Positions 28,432-36,804 of a DNA stretch of 50,547 nucleotides are shown here, piece after piece; within the stretch, counting starts at the first letter, position 1, and every line of letters starts with the position of its first letter. Made by a program: the position numbers and the translations under genes. The stretch covers positions 1 to 50,547 of the forward strand of contig NZ_ADNY01000056.1 of NCBI RefSeq assembly GCF_000178475.1. The letters run 5' to 3'. The notes beneath the pieces are model-generated. The model was not told the origin of the DNA, ran no database searches, and worked only from the letters and a program-made list of their open reading frames with translations. Source of the stretch: Lactobacillus amylolyticus DSM 11664. GTDB lineage: Bacteria; Bacillota; Bacilli; Lactobacillales; Lactobacillaceae.

Positions 28432-28484
28432 ATGTACCTCCCAATATCATGTCCCATTTTAAAGGAAACTAAGATATTTTTCTA

Positions 28485-29174
28485 CTATTTTGTGCTATTT
28501 TCTTCAATTTTTTTTGATTTTTTTATTTCACTTAAAATTCGATCGACAACTTGGTCAATTGTCATGCTAGTTGTATCAACTTCAATTGCATCATCTGCCT
28601 TTTTTAATGGCGAAACTTTACGGTGAGAATCTTTATAATCTCTAGCTGCAATATCCTTCTCAATTTGATCAACGGTCTGATCAGATTTAATTCCTCGTTG
28701 TTTTAAATCAAGCAAACGACGTTCTGCTCTTGAACGAGCCGAAGCAACTAAAAAGATTTTGACTTCAGCATCTGGCAAAACCGTAGTTCCAATATCACGG
28801 CCATCCATGATTACATCAGTCTTGCCTGCCATTTGTCTTTGCAAAGTCGTCATCTTTTCACGTACTTTAGGCAAAGCAGAAACTTGTGAGACATTGGCAG
28901 AGATCTCAGGAGTTCTGATTTCGACTGAAATGTCCTTTCCTGCAGAATAAACTTTTTGTTCGCCGTTTTCTGATTTTAATTCAATGCCATCTTGACCAAT
29001 TGCCTTTAAAATACCACTTTCATCACCATAATCTAAGCCATGATTGCGTGCAATTACAGTGCATGCTCTATACATGGCACCTGTATCTATATATAAAAAA
29101 GACAATTTCTTGGCAATAATTTTTGCTACTGTACTTTTTCCTGCTGAAGCAGGACCATCAATTGCTACTTGCAT
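28485..29174 (-). CDS. cmk: Cytidylate kinase
   Basis: Phosphorylates CMP and dCMP to the diphosphates. 229 residues. The P-loop is GPASAGKST (7-15), followed by the substrate region YIDTGAMYRA and DGRDIGTTVLPDA. LVASARSRAERRL is the lid region. The ATG at 29174 agrees with the family start, but no ribosome-binding site is at the normal distance: AAGGAG lies about 28 bases upstream, beyond or inside a hairpin. It sits between the LysM gene and rpsA. Confidence 0.95.
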   Translation of the reverse strand: MQVAIDGPASAGKSTVAKIIAKKLSFLYIDTGAMYRACTVIARNHGLDYGDESGILKAIGQDGIELKSENGEQKVYSAGKDISVEIRTPEISANVSQVSALPKVREKMTTLQRQMAGKTDVIMDGRDIGTTVLPDAEVKIFLVASARSRAERRLLDLKQRGIKSDQTVDQIEKDIAARDYKDSHRKVSPLKKADDAIEVDTTSMTIDQVVDRILSEIKKSKKIEENSTK

Positions 29175-29181
29175 TCTATCT

Positions 29182-29206
29182 AAAAAAGAGACTTTACGGT
29201 CTCCTT
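29182..29206 (-). terminator. Hairpin with T tract in the cmk leader
   Basis: On the minus strand GAGAC (29199-29203) pairs with GTCTC (29188-29192), extended by a G-T pair and two A-T pairs, with a six-base loop, and is followed by six T. It is placed between the LysM gene and cmk. It contains or masks the only AAGGAG near cmk, so it may be a terminator, an attenuator or a translation control. Confidence 0.55.
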
Positions 29207-29223
29207 CAATCCTTTCCTAATTT

Positions 29224-29712
29224 TTATTTCAACTTAAGAGTATCACCGGCTGCAATATTAGAAGTATCGGATAAATTATTCAATTTTGCTAACTCATCAA
29301 CACTCATGCCATATTTTTCAGCAATGCTAGTTAATGAATCGCCATCTTGTACAACATAGGTAGCTGGCGTACTATCGCTTGAGTTGCTTGAACTGCTTTG
29401 TTTAGTCGTTTCGGAGCTCTTTTTAGATGATTGCTTGGCTTTAGATTTAACAGAAGAACTGCTGCTTTTCTTTGAAGTCTTATTTTCAGAACTAGATTCA
29501 GTCTTCTTTACTTTTTGAACTTCAGTTGGCTGTTCAGTCTGTTGAATATGCTGTGATGCAACTTTATGCACTACAGGCACCAAAACTGCCAAGATAATAA
29601 TTAAAACACTGATTACTATGCCCCAGTGTCCGCCCGACTTTTCATCTTCATTGGCTCTGCCCTCAGTGGGTCGCTCATAATGTTTATAAGGACCTTTTGG
29701 ATTGTTATCCAT
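29224..29712 (-). CDS. Membrane-anchored LysM peptidoglycan-binding protein
   Basis: A 162-residue protein with an N-terminal cytosolic stretch of about 30 residues, one membrane helix (about 31-48), a long Ser/Lys-rich linker (about 68-115) and a single C-terminal LysM domain (about 118-162: TYVVQDGDSLTSIAEKYGMSVDELAKLNNL). LysM binds the glycan of peptidoglycan, so the protein probably tethers to the wall. No catalytic domain is present, so its task is unknown. AGGAGG lies seven bases before the ATG and its own promoter precedes it. It lies upstream of cmk. Confidence 0.9.
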   Translation of the reverse strand: MDNNPKGPYKHYERPTEGRANEDEKSGGHWGIVISVLIIILAVLVPVVHKVASQHIQQTEQPTEVQKVKKTESSSENKTSKKSSSSSVKSKAKQSSKKSSETTKQSSSSNSSDSTPATYVVQDGDSLTSIAEKYGMSVDELAKLNNLSDTSNIAAGDTLKLK

Positions 29713-29743
29713 TTGGCTTTCCTCCTATTTATTGACTAAACAA

Positions 29744-29771
29744 ATTTTAGCATAGAATAGGTCTCAGTGAA
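29744..29771 (-). promoter_or_regulatory. Promoter of the LysM gene
   Basis: The minus strand shows TTCACT (29766-29771), a 16-base spacer and an extended -10 TGC-TAAAAT (-10 at 29744-29749). It lies about 32 bases before the start codon, downstream of the ribU terminator. Confidence 0.65.
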
Positions 29772-29777
29772 GCCAAA

Positions 29778-29809
29778 TAAAATAAAAAGACGCATTAGAT
29801 TGCGTCTTT
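29778..29809 (-). terminator. Terminator after ribU
   Basis: AAAGACGCA (29786-29794) and TGCGTCTTT (29801-29809) form a nine-bp stem, then TTATTTTATTT on the minus strand. Confidence 0.88.
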
Positions 29810-29814
29810 GATAG

Positions 29815-30495
29815 CTATAGGTTAAATTTCTTTTGTACAGACGGTTTAATATTTTTTAAAGTTGCTTCAAACAAAATATATACAACCACCGAGTTAACTG
29901 CACCTTTGAGCAAATTGAACGGAACAATAATTCCAAAAATATAAGCCTGCATTGATGGCAAATGAAGCAATCCTCCCAAATAATTCTTTACAGTAAAGTT
30001 GTATAAGGCCTGATAACTTGAAATTGCGGGGATTTTTGCCATCGATGTCAATGCATATACAGGAGTTAAAATGAATGCATTCGTTAAAGCCAGAACAAGC
30101 GTCATCATTAAAATTCCAAGTATTAAGCCTAAAATGGGTTTGAGCCGATTCGAAAGTGAGTGCCGATTTTCTTCTGATACTTTTTTGGATAAAAAATAAA
30201 ATGGCAATGCAAACGATAAACTTGCCAAAAAGGCAGCTATTTGTCCCACAATTGTCGGTAACGCGAAACCATCGAAAATTAAACTACATAAAGTCCTAAT
30301 CAGTGTAATGAGCACTCCTGCCCAGGCACCAAACAAAAAGGTTCCAATTGTAATAACCACATCTGAAAAATCAAATTTTAGAAATCCTACGCCAGGAATA
30401 ATTGGAAACTCAAATTTTTGAACAACGAATGCAATTGCGCCAATTAAAGCAAATGCAATCAAATTGGTTAGATTGCTAGAATGCTTACGCTTCAT
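29815..30495 (-). CDS. ribU: Riboflavin ECF transporter S component RibU
   Basis: Membrane protein that binds riboflavin and works with the shared EcfA-EcfA'-EcfT module to import it. About 226 residues and six membrane segments. RibU marks: KFEFPIIPGVGFLKFDFSDVV, GTFLFGAWAGVLITLIRTLCSLI, and PFNLLKGAVNSVVVYILF with the S-component NxxK-like end. I start at the ATG at 30495, eight bases after AGGAGG. An FMN riboswitch and terminator in its leader confirm the substrate. The energizing EcfAA'T genes are not in this window. Confidence 0.94.
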   Translation of the reverse strand: MKRKHSSNLTNLIAFALIGAIAFVVQKFEFPIIPGVGFLKFDFSDVVITIGTFLFGAWAGVLITLIRTLCSLIFDGFALPTIVGQIAAFLASLSFALPFYFLSKKVSEENRHSLSNRLKPILGLILGILMMTLVLALTNAFILTPVYALTSMAKIPAISSYQALYNFTVKNYLGGLLHLPSMQAYIFGIIVPFNLLKGAVNSVVVYILFEATLKNIKPSVQKKFNL

Positions 30496-30516
30496 ATTTA
30501 CTTTCCTCCTAAGACA

Positions 30517-30552
30517 AAAACAAAAAGTCTGTTGCTTCAGCAACAGACTTTT
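30517..30552 (-). terminator. Riboswitch-controlled terminator in the ribU leader
   Basis: AAAAGTCTGTTGC (30523-30535) pairs perfectly with GCAACAGACTTTT (30540-30552) around TTCA, and on the minus strand the stem is followed by TTTTTGTTTTTG. It ends only about 15 bases before the ribosome-binding site. ACAGAC at 30582-30587, beside riboswitch helix P1, can pair with the GTCTGT of its 5' arm and could act as antiterminator. Confidence 0.85.
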
Positions 30553-30585
30553 AAAAGCAAATATAAATTTCTTTTAAGTTGGTCT

Positions 30586-30692
30586 GTCTTCTTCCATCTA
30601 GACTTTAACTATCGGTATTCTTTCGAAATTCAACCACTCTCGTGGGTCGCGGACTTTACCGCCGGTCGGGACTTTCACCCTACCCTGAAGAC
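30586..30692 (-). ncRNA. FMN riboswitch (RFN element)
   Basis: Reading the minus strand, the RNA has the conserved FMN aptamer runs AGGGTGAAAGTCCCGACCGG and GGTAAAGTCCGCGA, and the late conserved TTAAAGTCTAGATGGAAGAAG. Helix P1 is closed by GTCTTC and GAAGAC (30687-30692 and 30586-30591). FMN binding would stabilise P1 and favour the downstream terminator, shutting off riboflavin uptake when flavin is plentiful. It controls ribU only. Confidence 0.95.
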
Positions 30693-30703
30693 AACACACT
30701 AAT

Positions 30704-30732
30704 ATTTAATTGTTCAATCTAAGTTTAGTCAA
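30704..30732 (-). promoter_or_regulatory. Promoter of the ribU transcript
   Basis: TTGACT (30727-30732) and TTAAAT (30704-30709) are 17 bases apart on the minus strand, just upstream of the riboswitch. The -35 element overlaps the rluB stop codon. Confidence 0.6.
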
Positions 30733-31444
30733 CCTGTTTCAATCTGTCAACTTCTTCACGCGTTAATTCGCGATATTGTCCATAAGTAAGCGCATGCAAA
30801 TCCAAAAAAGCGTAGCGCTCTCTGGAGAGTTTTTCTACAGGATGACCAACGGCTTTAAACATTCTTTTGACTTCATGGTAATGACCTTCGTGAATGGTTA
30901 ATTGAACAATTTGATTGTTCTTCTTTTGATTTGTCTTTAAAATCTTCACCTTGGCTGGTGCACATTTTCTTCCATCCACTTTGACACCCTTTTTAAGCGT
31001 CATAATTTGATCTGGTTCCAAAATTCCCTCTATTTTTGCCACATATACTTTAGGAACTTCGTTTTTGGGATGCATTAACAGGTTGGCTAATTTGCCATCA
31101 TTTGTCATCAACAGCAAGCCAGAAGTATCGTAATCGAGACGACCTACTGGATATAAACGATATGGCAAATCATCAAAGTAATCGACTACTGTTTTTCTTC
31201 CCTTATCGTCATGAGCTGTCGAAACGACACCACGTGGTTTATAAAAAAGATAAGTGTGCAGACTTTCACGTTCAATTGGTTCATCATCCACGGTGATCGT
31301 ACTAAATGTATCGACTTTGGTACCTAATTTAGTCACTAATTTGCCATCAACTCTTACACGTCCAGCTACAATCATTTTTTCTGCTTTACGTCTAGAAGCG
31401 ATCCCAGCCTCTGCAATAACTTTTTGCAATCTTTCTAAAGTCAT
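30725..31444 (-). CDS. rluB: Ribosomal large subunit pseudouridine synthase B
   Basis: Converts a uridine in domain V of 23S rRNA to pseudouridine. 239 residues. An N-terminal S4 RNA-binding domain (LQKVIAEAGIASRRKAEKMIVAGRVRVDG) is followed by the RsuA-type catalytic fold; the catalytic aspartate lies in VGRLDYDTSGLLLMTNDG. KVYVAKIEG and HEGHYHEVKRMFKAVGHPV are typical. It abuts scpB with no gap and is the last gene of the cvfB-xerD-ribT-scpA-scpB-rluB run. Confidence 0.95.
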   Translation of the reverse strand: MTLERLQKVIAEAGIASRRKAEKMIVAGRVRVDGKLVTKLGTKVDTFSTITVDDEPIERESLHTYLFYKPRGVVSTAHDDKGRKTVVDYFDDLPYRLYPVGRLDYDTSGLLLMTNDGKLANLLMHPKNEVPKVYVAKIEGILEPDQIMTLKKGVKVDGRKCAPAKVKILKTNQKKNNQIVQLTIHEGHYHEVKRMFKAVGHPVEKLSRERYAFLDLHALTYGQYRELTREEVDRLKQVD

Positions 31445-32026
31445 CTATTCTTCTCCTTTTTGATCAGAATCATTCTGTTCGAAATCTAGTCTTTCATTTT
31501 CAAAATTCTCATCTTCAAAATCTTCAATTAAAGGCAAATCAGCCAAACTCTTGAAATTAAAATACTGTAAGAAATAATCTGTCGTTATATATAAATTTGG
31601 ATGTCCTGGTGCATCTTTTTTGCCATTTGCTTTAATTAATCCCCGCCAGACCAAAGTTTGCAAAGCACCTGACGAGTTTACACCGCGAATATCATCAATT
31701 TCTACTCTCGTAATTGGCTGACGATATGCCACAATTGAAAGAATTTCAAGTGCGGATTGGCTCAATGTTTTAGTCAAATCTTTTGAAAAGTACTTTTCGA
31801 TTATTTCGCCCGTATCGGGGTTAGTAGTCATTTTGAATAAATCATTAATTTGAATTACCTGCAAGCCAGAATCAGGATCATTTTCGTATTTTCGTTTAAG
31901 CTTAACCGTTAAATTATTAAGCTCTGTCTCAGTTACATGCAGCAATTCACATAGATTATTAATGCTTAAACCATTATCACCTGCTATATAGAGCAATGAT
32001 TCAAGTTTTCCTAATTTTGTTGCCAT
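31445..32026 (-). CDS. scpB: Segregation and condensation protein B
   Basis: Winged-helix partner of SMC and ScpA in the condensin that organises sister chromosomes. 193 residues with two winged-helix units; family marks are [53 protein letters not shown] and GRPxLY-like [16 protein letters not shown]. The C-terminal tail is acidic. It starts one base after the scpA stop codon and is directly followed by rluB, as in many Firmicutes. Confidence 0.95.
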   Translation of the reverse strand: MATKLGKLESLLYIAGDNGLSINNLCELLHVTETELNNLTVKLKRKYENDPDSGLQVIQINDLFKMTTNPDTGEIIEKYFSKDLTKTLSQSALEILSIVAYRQPITRVEIDDIRGVNSSGALQTLVWRGLIKANGKKDAPGHPNLYITTDYFLQYFNFKSLADLPLIEDFEDENFENERLDFEQNDSDQKGEE

Positions 32027-32027
32027 G

Positions 32028-32759
32028 CTAATTTTTTCTTTCTATCTCTAAATCACCAAAAGTACGGTTTTGTTTTAATACAACTAAGTGCTTTTTACAT
32101 AATTCAAGGCTTGCTAAAAAGAGCCCGATTACATCGGACAAATTATTCATTCGCGGCACACAGGAAAAGAAACTTACTTTGCCTTCTTTATCAATTCTGT
32201 CTTTTAAGTAAGAAATCATTTCACCGATTGGCGTTTCCTGCACTTTAATTGCTACTGAACTGGGTTGTTTAAGTTTCATTTTGTGGATGATCATCGCAAA
32301 AGTTGCGATCAATTCTTTTTCAGTAATTTGTCCTAACGGTAATGGTTGAATTTTTTGATCTTTAGAAATACTTGGTTCCTTTGCAACAACAACTGGGGCT
32401 TCTTCATTTTTTTCTTTAAAAAAGCTTGATATCTTTTTAAAAACAGAATACTGCACCAGTTGTTGAACCAGTTCATCTCGCGGGTCTTCCGCTTGTTCAT
32501 CATCGTCAACAAAATCATTTTGAGGTAAAAGATATTGCGATTTAATCCGTAAAAGAGTGGATGACATTACAAAATATTCTCCAGCAATTTGTAAATTTAA
32601 TTGCTGCATCTTTTTTAAATAATCCAGATACTGACTGGTAATTTGGGCAATTGGAATATCATAGATATCAATTTTCTGTGATCTGATCAAATGAAGCAAA
32701 AGATCTAATGGTCCTTCAAAGTTAGGCAGTTCTAATGTTAAATTATCTTTTTTAGTCAT
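32028..32759 (-). CDS. scpA: Segregation and condensation protein A
   Basis: Kleisin subunit that bridges the SMC dimer. 243 residues. The N-terminal SMC-binding part reads [38 protein letters not shown], which is diagnostic, and the C-terminal winged helix ends with [30 protein letters not shown]. An acidic linker with [10 protein letters not shown] lies between. It overlaps the ribT stop region by eight bases. The smc gene itself is not in this window. Confidence 0.95.
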   Translation of the reverse strand: MTKKDNLTLELPNFEGPLDLLLHLIRSQKIDIYDIPIAQITSQYLDYLKKMQQLNLQIAGEYFVMSSTLLRIKSQYLLPQNDFVDDDEQAEDPRDELVQQLVQYSVFKKISSFFKEKNEEAPVVVAKEPSISKDQKIQPLPLGQITEKELIATFAMIIHKMKLKQPSSVAIKVQETPIGEMISYLKDRIDKEGKVSFFSCVPRMNNLSDVIGLFLASLELCKKHLVVLKQNRTFGDLEIERKN

Positions 32760-33105
32760 TATTCTTGTCCAGCTTCAATAAATAAGTAAATTCGGGCAAA
32801 GCCGTGATTTTTTTATTTGGATAATTATCCTTTAAATCAGACAGAATTTTTCGTTCATGCTCTTCATCACGATATCCTGGTGCTAGCGAAAGATAGCGAA
32901 TTACAATAAAATGATCATCATTTTGCGTACCAATCACACCAATAATATTCGATTCATCATTACGATACAGAAAAAGCTGAAAATCATTCTTGGCCTGATT
33001 TAATCTCATTTCATCTTTTAAATTGTCAAGATTTTTAAAGTCCGGTAAATAAGACAACAACCCCATTGTTGTTTTTTCAAAATCTTTTTTATATTGAATT
33101 AGCAT
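32752..33105 (-). CDS. ribT: RibT-like GNAT-family protein
   Basis: A 117-residue protein matching B. subtilis RibT, a small GNAT-fold protein of the rib operon. Features: LIQYKKDFEKTTMGLLSYLPD at the start, the strand QLFLYRNDESNIIGVIGTQ, and IRYLSLAPGYRDEEHERKIL, where the GNAT acetyl-CoA loop would be but lacks the usual Q/RxxGxG. The precise function of the family is not settled. It is kept here between xerD and scpA without any riboflavin biosynthesis gene. Confidence 0.85.
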   Translation of the reverse strand: MLIQYKKDFEKTTMGLLSYLPDFKNLDNLKDEMRLNQAKNDFQLFLYRNDESNIIGVIGTQNDDHFIVIRYLSLAPGYRDEEHERKILSDLKDNYPNKKITALPEFTYLLKLDKNND

Positions 33106-33113
33106 CTAATCAC

Positions 33114-34013
33114 CTAAGCCCTTGGATGTGTTTCTATGTACACCTCAAGAATATGTTTTTGTGTCAAATTAGTATATATCTGAGTCGTACTGATATCGGA
33201 GTGACCTAATATTTCTTGAACAACCCTTAAATCCGCACCATTTTCTAATAAGTGCGTAGCAAAAGTATGTCTTAAAGTATGAGGAGTAACGTCCTTATTG
33301 ATATTTGCAAGCTGGCAGTAGTGTTTAATAATTTGCCATACAGCTTGACGGGTTAAAGAACCACCTCGATTATTTAAAAAGACAAATTCTGTATTTCTTC
33401 CTTGTTTTAGAACTAAAGATTCACGAACTTCTTTTTCATATTTTGCAAGCCAATCCAAAGCAATGTTGCTTACAGGAACCAGACGTTCTTTTGACCCCTT
33501 GCCAAACACCTTGATCAATTTCAAATCTGGATGAACATCTTCTAGCTGTAAATTGATTACTTCGCTAACCCGCATTCCAGTTGCATACATCATTTCTAAT
33601 AATGCGCGGTCACGCAGACCCAACTTTTTCTCAACGTTTGGGGCAGCTAACAGACGATCCATTTCATCTTGTGTTAAAGCAACTGGCAAACGCCGCTGCT
33701 TTTTAGGAGAATCAATTTCAATCATTGGATTTAATTTTTGAATATTTTGTCTAGCAAGCCACTGATAAAACTTGCGTAAACTAGAAATCATACGACTGAT
33801 CGAACTTGAAGCTTTATTTAAATCTTTTTGCCTTGCTAAAAAAGCATCTATTTCGACTGCCTCAGTCGGCCAAGAATCTATTTTTTCCTGTTGCAAGAAA
33901 TTTAAAAACTCTGTCAAATCCTGTCTGTACGCAGTTATCGTATTTTCGCTTAATCCACGTTCAATTTGTCCAAAACGCAGATAATCTTCAATTTGATCAT
34001 TTAATTTAGTCAT
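33114..34013 (-). CDS. xerD: Tyrosine recombinase XerD
   Basis: Partner of XerC at dif. 299 residues. The catalytic residues are R148 (TGMRVSE), K172 (GKGSKER), H245 and R248 (TPHTLRHT), H271 (LGHSDIS) and Y280 (TTQIYTN). The N-terminal core-binding domain includes IERGLSENTITAYRQDL. Position upstream of scpAB and the TPHTLRHTFATHLLENGADLR signature indicate XerD. Its start overlaps cvfB by eight bases and ribT begins eight bases after it, so the unit is tightly packed. Confidence 0.94.
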   Translation of the reverse strand: MTKLNDQIEDYLRFGQIERGLSENTITAYRQDLTEFLNFLQQEKIDSWPTEAVEIDAFLARQKDLNKASSSISRMISSLRKFYQWLARQNIQKLNPMIEIDSPKKQRRLPVALTQDEMDRLLAAPNVEKKLGLRDRALLEMMYATGMRVSEVINLQLEDVHPDLKLIKVFGKGSKERLVPVSNIALDWLAKYEKEVRESLVLKQGRNTEFVFLNNRGGSLTRQAVWQIIKHYCQLANINKDVTPHTLRHTFATHLLENGADLRVVQEILGHSDISTTQIYTNLTQKHILEVYIETHPRA

Positions 34014-34890
34014 CTTTTTGTTCAGGATCTTTAATTAAAGTAATAGTTCCGTTTTCTTTATCTTCAACAACCAATTTTGCCTTTAATAAGTGGCCCAATG
34101 CACGTTTAAATGCTGATTTTGAAATGCCAAAATAGTTCTTAATTTCTTGAGCGTCTGACTTATCATAAAACGGTAAAGTTTTGGTCTCTTTACGACGCAA
34201 ACTCATCAAAATCATTTGTGCATCATCATCGATTTCTTCAAAGGCACGCGGCAAATTGCTTAAATTAAGTCGACCGTACTGACTGATGCCAATTACCCGA
34301 CCTTTAAATTGCTCACCTAAGTGCAAAGTCCTACCCATTTGTGATTCAGGAACAAATCCAAGATAATATTCATTCGTTAAAACGAATGCACCTATTTCTC
34401 TACTTGAGTAAACAGTCGCAAATACATTTTTGTTGTTCATATTGTTTGGAAAACTTGCAGACAATTGTTCGAAAATATTTTCATCTGCTAGTTTTGCCCA
34501 AATTCGTTCTTTTTTGTCAGTTTCAAGACGAACTAAAAGACGATCGTCTTTTCGAGGCCACCTTTCTTTATCCAGTGGCAAATCATCCATAGAAACAACG
34601 ATGTCTTTATCTGGTAAGCCTACATCAACGAAAACTCCTAAACCATAACGAACTTCGGTTACCTTGCCCCAGCCATATTGATCTGGACCAGCGAAAGGCA
34701 AAAATTGCGTCATTTCACGTTCATGATTCTTATTATCATAAATAAAACCTGTGACTTGATCGCCAACTTTAGGAATTTCATCCTGAGTTAGCTCATGTTT
34801 TTTTAATTCATAAGTAATTCCATCAATTTGGACAAAAAATGCATTTTCATTTTGGTCGGTTACTTTTCCAGTTTGAATAGTTCCAAGCAT
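34006..34890 (-). CDS. cvfB: CvfB family S1-domain RNA-binding protein
   Basis: A 294-residue protein of the CvfB/YitL family: three S1-like OB folds (about 1-65, 70-140 with YGLGVFVDVGLPDKDIVVS, 150-215 with REIGAFVLTNEYYLGFVPESQMGR) and a C-terminal winged helix (GISKSAFKRALGHLLKAKLVV). In Staphylococcus aureus CvfB influences virulence gene expression; its role in lactobacilli is unknown. It is the first gene of the xerD-ribT-scpAB-rluB operon. Confidence 0.92.
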   Translation of the reverse strand: MLGTIQTGKVTDQNENAFFVQIDGITYELKKHELTQDEIPKVGDQVTGFIYDNKNHEREMTQFLPFAGPDQYGWGKVTEVRYGLGVFVDVGLPDKDIVVSMDDLPLDKERWPRKDDRLLVRLETDKKERIWAKLADENIFEQLSASFPNNMNNKNVFATVYSSREIGAFVLTNEYYLGFVPESQMGRTLHLGEQFKGRVIGISQYGRLNLSNLPRAFEEIDDDAQMILMSLRRKETKTLPFYDKSDAQEIKNYFGISKSAFKRALGHLLKAKLVVEDKENGTITLIKDPEQKDD

Positions 34891-34922
34891 ATTAATCTCC
34901 TACTTTACATATTCCTTTTACC

Positions 34923-34942
34923 AGTATACCCAAAATTTGGGC
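34923..34942 (-). promoter_or_regulatory. Putative cvfB promoter with adjacent palindrome
   Basis: A TATACT -10 (34923-34928) on the minus strand is directly preceded by the inverted repeat CCCAAAATTTGGG (34930-34942). The repeat fills most of the promoter spacer, where a repressor could bind. No good -35 is visible. Confidence 0.4.
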
Positions 34943-34983
34943 AAAATAAAATAGCCAGCCGCGCTAGCTGACTATTTTATTTA
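34943..34983 (-). terminator. Terminator after pyk
   Basis: AAATAAAATAG (34944-34954) pairs with CTATTTTATTT (34972-34982), with a further CAGC/GCTG inside; the loop is GC-rich. It ends the pfkA-pyk operon. Confidence 0.88.
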
Positions 34984-35005
34984 CTTTTTAATTAATCTTA
35001 ATTGA

Positions 35006-36775
35006 TTAAAGGTTTGAGATTTCACCTTGGTAAATAGCACCACGACGTGCATCAACAGTGATAGTAGTACCATCAGAAATCTTATCAGTTGCATCAGTAG
35101 TACCAACAACAACTGGGATACCTAATGACAAACCAACAACTGCGGCATGTGAAGTCAAACCAGAAGCTTCAACAACTAAGCCTGAAGCCTTCTTAATAGC
35201 TGGCATGTAGTCAGGGTCAGTTACCTTAGAAACTAAGATGTCGCCTTCCTTAACTTTGCTGTTAGCTTCTTCAGCTGAGTTAGCAACTACAGCCTTACCA
35301 ACAACTGAGCCATTACCTACACCTAAACCTTGTGCAAGCTTGTTACCAATGATTTGTAACTTCATTACGTTAGTAGTACCAGATTCACCAACTGGAACAC
35401 CAGCAACGATAATTACAAGGTCGCCATTCTTAACTAAGCCCTTTTCCTTAGCAACTTTAGCAGCCATTTCGAACATGTCATCAGTTGACTTAGGTTTTCT
35501 AGTCAATACAGGAATTACGCCCCAAACGATACCCAATGAGTGTTGGATCTTTTCGTCAAAGGTCATAGCAATAATGTCTGCATTTGGACGGTACTTAGAA
35601 ATCATACGAGCAGTGTAACCTGACTTAGTTGCTGCGATGATAGTCTTAACGCCCAATTCTTGAGCAGTACGTACAACTGATTCACCAATAGCTTCAGTAA
35701 CGTTTGAGCCCTTGTATTCTTCGAATCTTTGAAGAGCTAAAGTGTTACGCTTAAGCAATTCCTTTTCAGTACGTTCGTCAATTTCAGCCATAGCCTTAAC
35801 AGCTTTAACTGGGTACAAACCATTTGCTGATTCACCTGAAAGCATAGTTGCGTCAGTACCATCAAGAACAGCGTTAGCAACGTCAGAAACTTCGGCACGA
35901 GTTGGACGTGGATTTTCTTGCATTGAGTCAAGCATTTGAGTAGCAGTGATAACTGGCTTACCAAGCGCATTAGCTTTCTTGATCAGGTCCTTTTGTACAA
36001 ATGGAACTTCCATGAATGGAATTTCAACACCCATGTCACCACGAGCAACCATCAAACCATCTGAAACTTGTAAGATTTCGTCTGCGTTGTCAATACCTTC
36101 TTGAGATTCAATCTTAGGGAAGATCTTAACGTAGTCAGCACCTGCTTCTTCACAAAGCTTACGGATATCTAAGATATCTTGAGCCTTACGTGCAAATGAA
36201 GCAGTAATGAAGTTAATACCGTGTTGTAAACCAAACTTAATATCGTTAGTATCCTTTTCAGTGATACCTGGAAGGCGGATTTCAACACCTGGTGCGTTAA
36301 CACCCTTCTTTGAACCGATGACACCAGTGTTTTGAGCTTCACAAACAAGTTCTCTCTTAGCATCATCCTTTTCCTTGATCAAAAGGTCAACCAAACCATC
36401 ATCGATCAATACGTGACCACCAACATGGGTATCATCGTACAAACCTTCGTAGGTAACGTGGATCATGTCCTTGTTACCTTTCTTGGTATCATCCATAGAA
36501 ATACGGATCTTGTCACCAGTGTTAATAGTGAACTTGCCGCCTTCTTGTTCGGTGGTTCTGATTTCAGCACCCTTAGTATCAAGGTCGATACCAAGAAGCA
36601 TGCCAGTATCCTTTTCCACTTGACGAACCATCTTCATACGTGCCAAGTGTTCTGCGTGATCACCGTGTGAGAAGTTGAAACGGAATACGTTTGCACCAGC
36701 TTTTGCTAAAGCGGTAATAGTTTCAATATCGTTTGAAGCTGGCCCTAAAGTACTAACAATCTTAGTTTTCTTCAT
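35006..36775 (-). CDS. pyk: Pyruvate kinase with C-terminal PEP-utilizer-like domain
   Basis: Last step of glycolysis: phosphoenolpyruvate plus ADP to pyruvate plus ATP. 589 residues. The barrel has FRFNFSHGDH, DTKGAEIRT, the catalytic lysine region VKIFPKIES, GDMGVEIPF and ITATQMLDSM. The allosteric C domain follows to about 470. An extra domain of about 110 residues at the end resembles the phosphohistidine domain of PEP-utilizing enzymes, with TSHAAVVG centred on H543; it is common in Bacilli. It lies 29 bases after pfkA and shares its promoter. High expression is expected and its codon use is accordingly regular. Confidence 0.97.
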   Translation of the reverse strand: MKKTKIVSTLGPASNDIETITALAKAGANVFRFNFSHGDHAEHLARMKMVRQVEKDTGMLLGIDLDTKGAEIRTTEQEGGKFTINTGDKIRISMDDTKKGNKDMIHVTYEGLYDDTHVGGHVLIDDGLVDLLIKEKDDAKRELVCEAQNTGVIGSKKGVNAPGVEIRLPGITEKDTNDIKFGLQHGINFITASFARKAQDILDIRKLCEEAGADYVKIFPKIESQEGIDNADEILQVSDGLMVARGDMGVEIPFMEVPFVQKDLIKKANALGKPVITATQMLDSMQENPRPTRAEVSDVANAVLDGTDATMLSGESANGLYPVKAVKAMAEIDERTEKELLKRNTLALQRFEEYKGSNVTEAIGESVVRTAQELGVKTIIAATKSGYTARMISKYRPNADIIAMTFDEKIQHSLGIVWGVIPVLTRKPKSTDDMFEMAAKVAKEKGLVKNGDLVIIVAGVPVGESGTTNVMKLQIIGNKLAQGLGVGNGSVVGKAVVANSAEEANSKVKEGDILVSKVTDPDYMPAIKKASGLVVEASGLTSHAAVVGLSLGIPVVVGTTDATDKISDGTTITVDARRGAIYQGEISNL

Positions 36776-36804
36776 TATTTAAAAAATCCTCTCCAAAAAA
36801 TCGA

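Noticed and set aside
30481..30702. Plus-strand open frame across the riboswitch
   Set aside because: It is antisense to conserved FMN aptamer sequence, so the open frame is incidental.
35238..35618. Plus-strand open frame of 126 codons opposite pyk
   Set aside because: Composition is a shadow of highly biased pyk codons; no domain or start signal.
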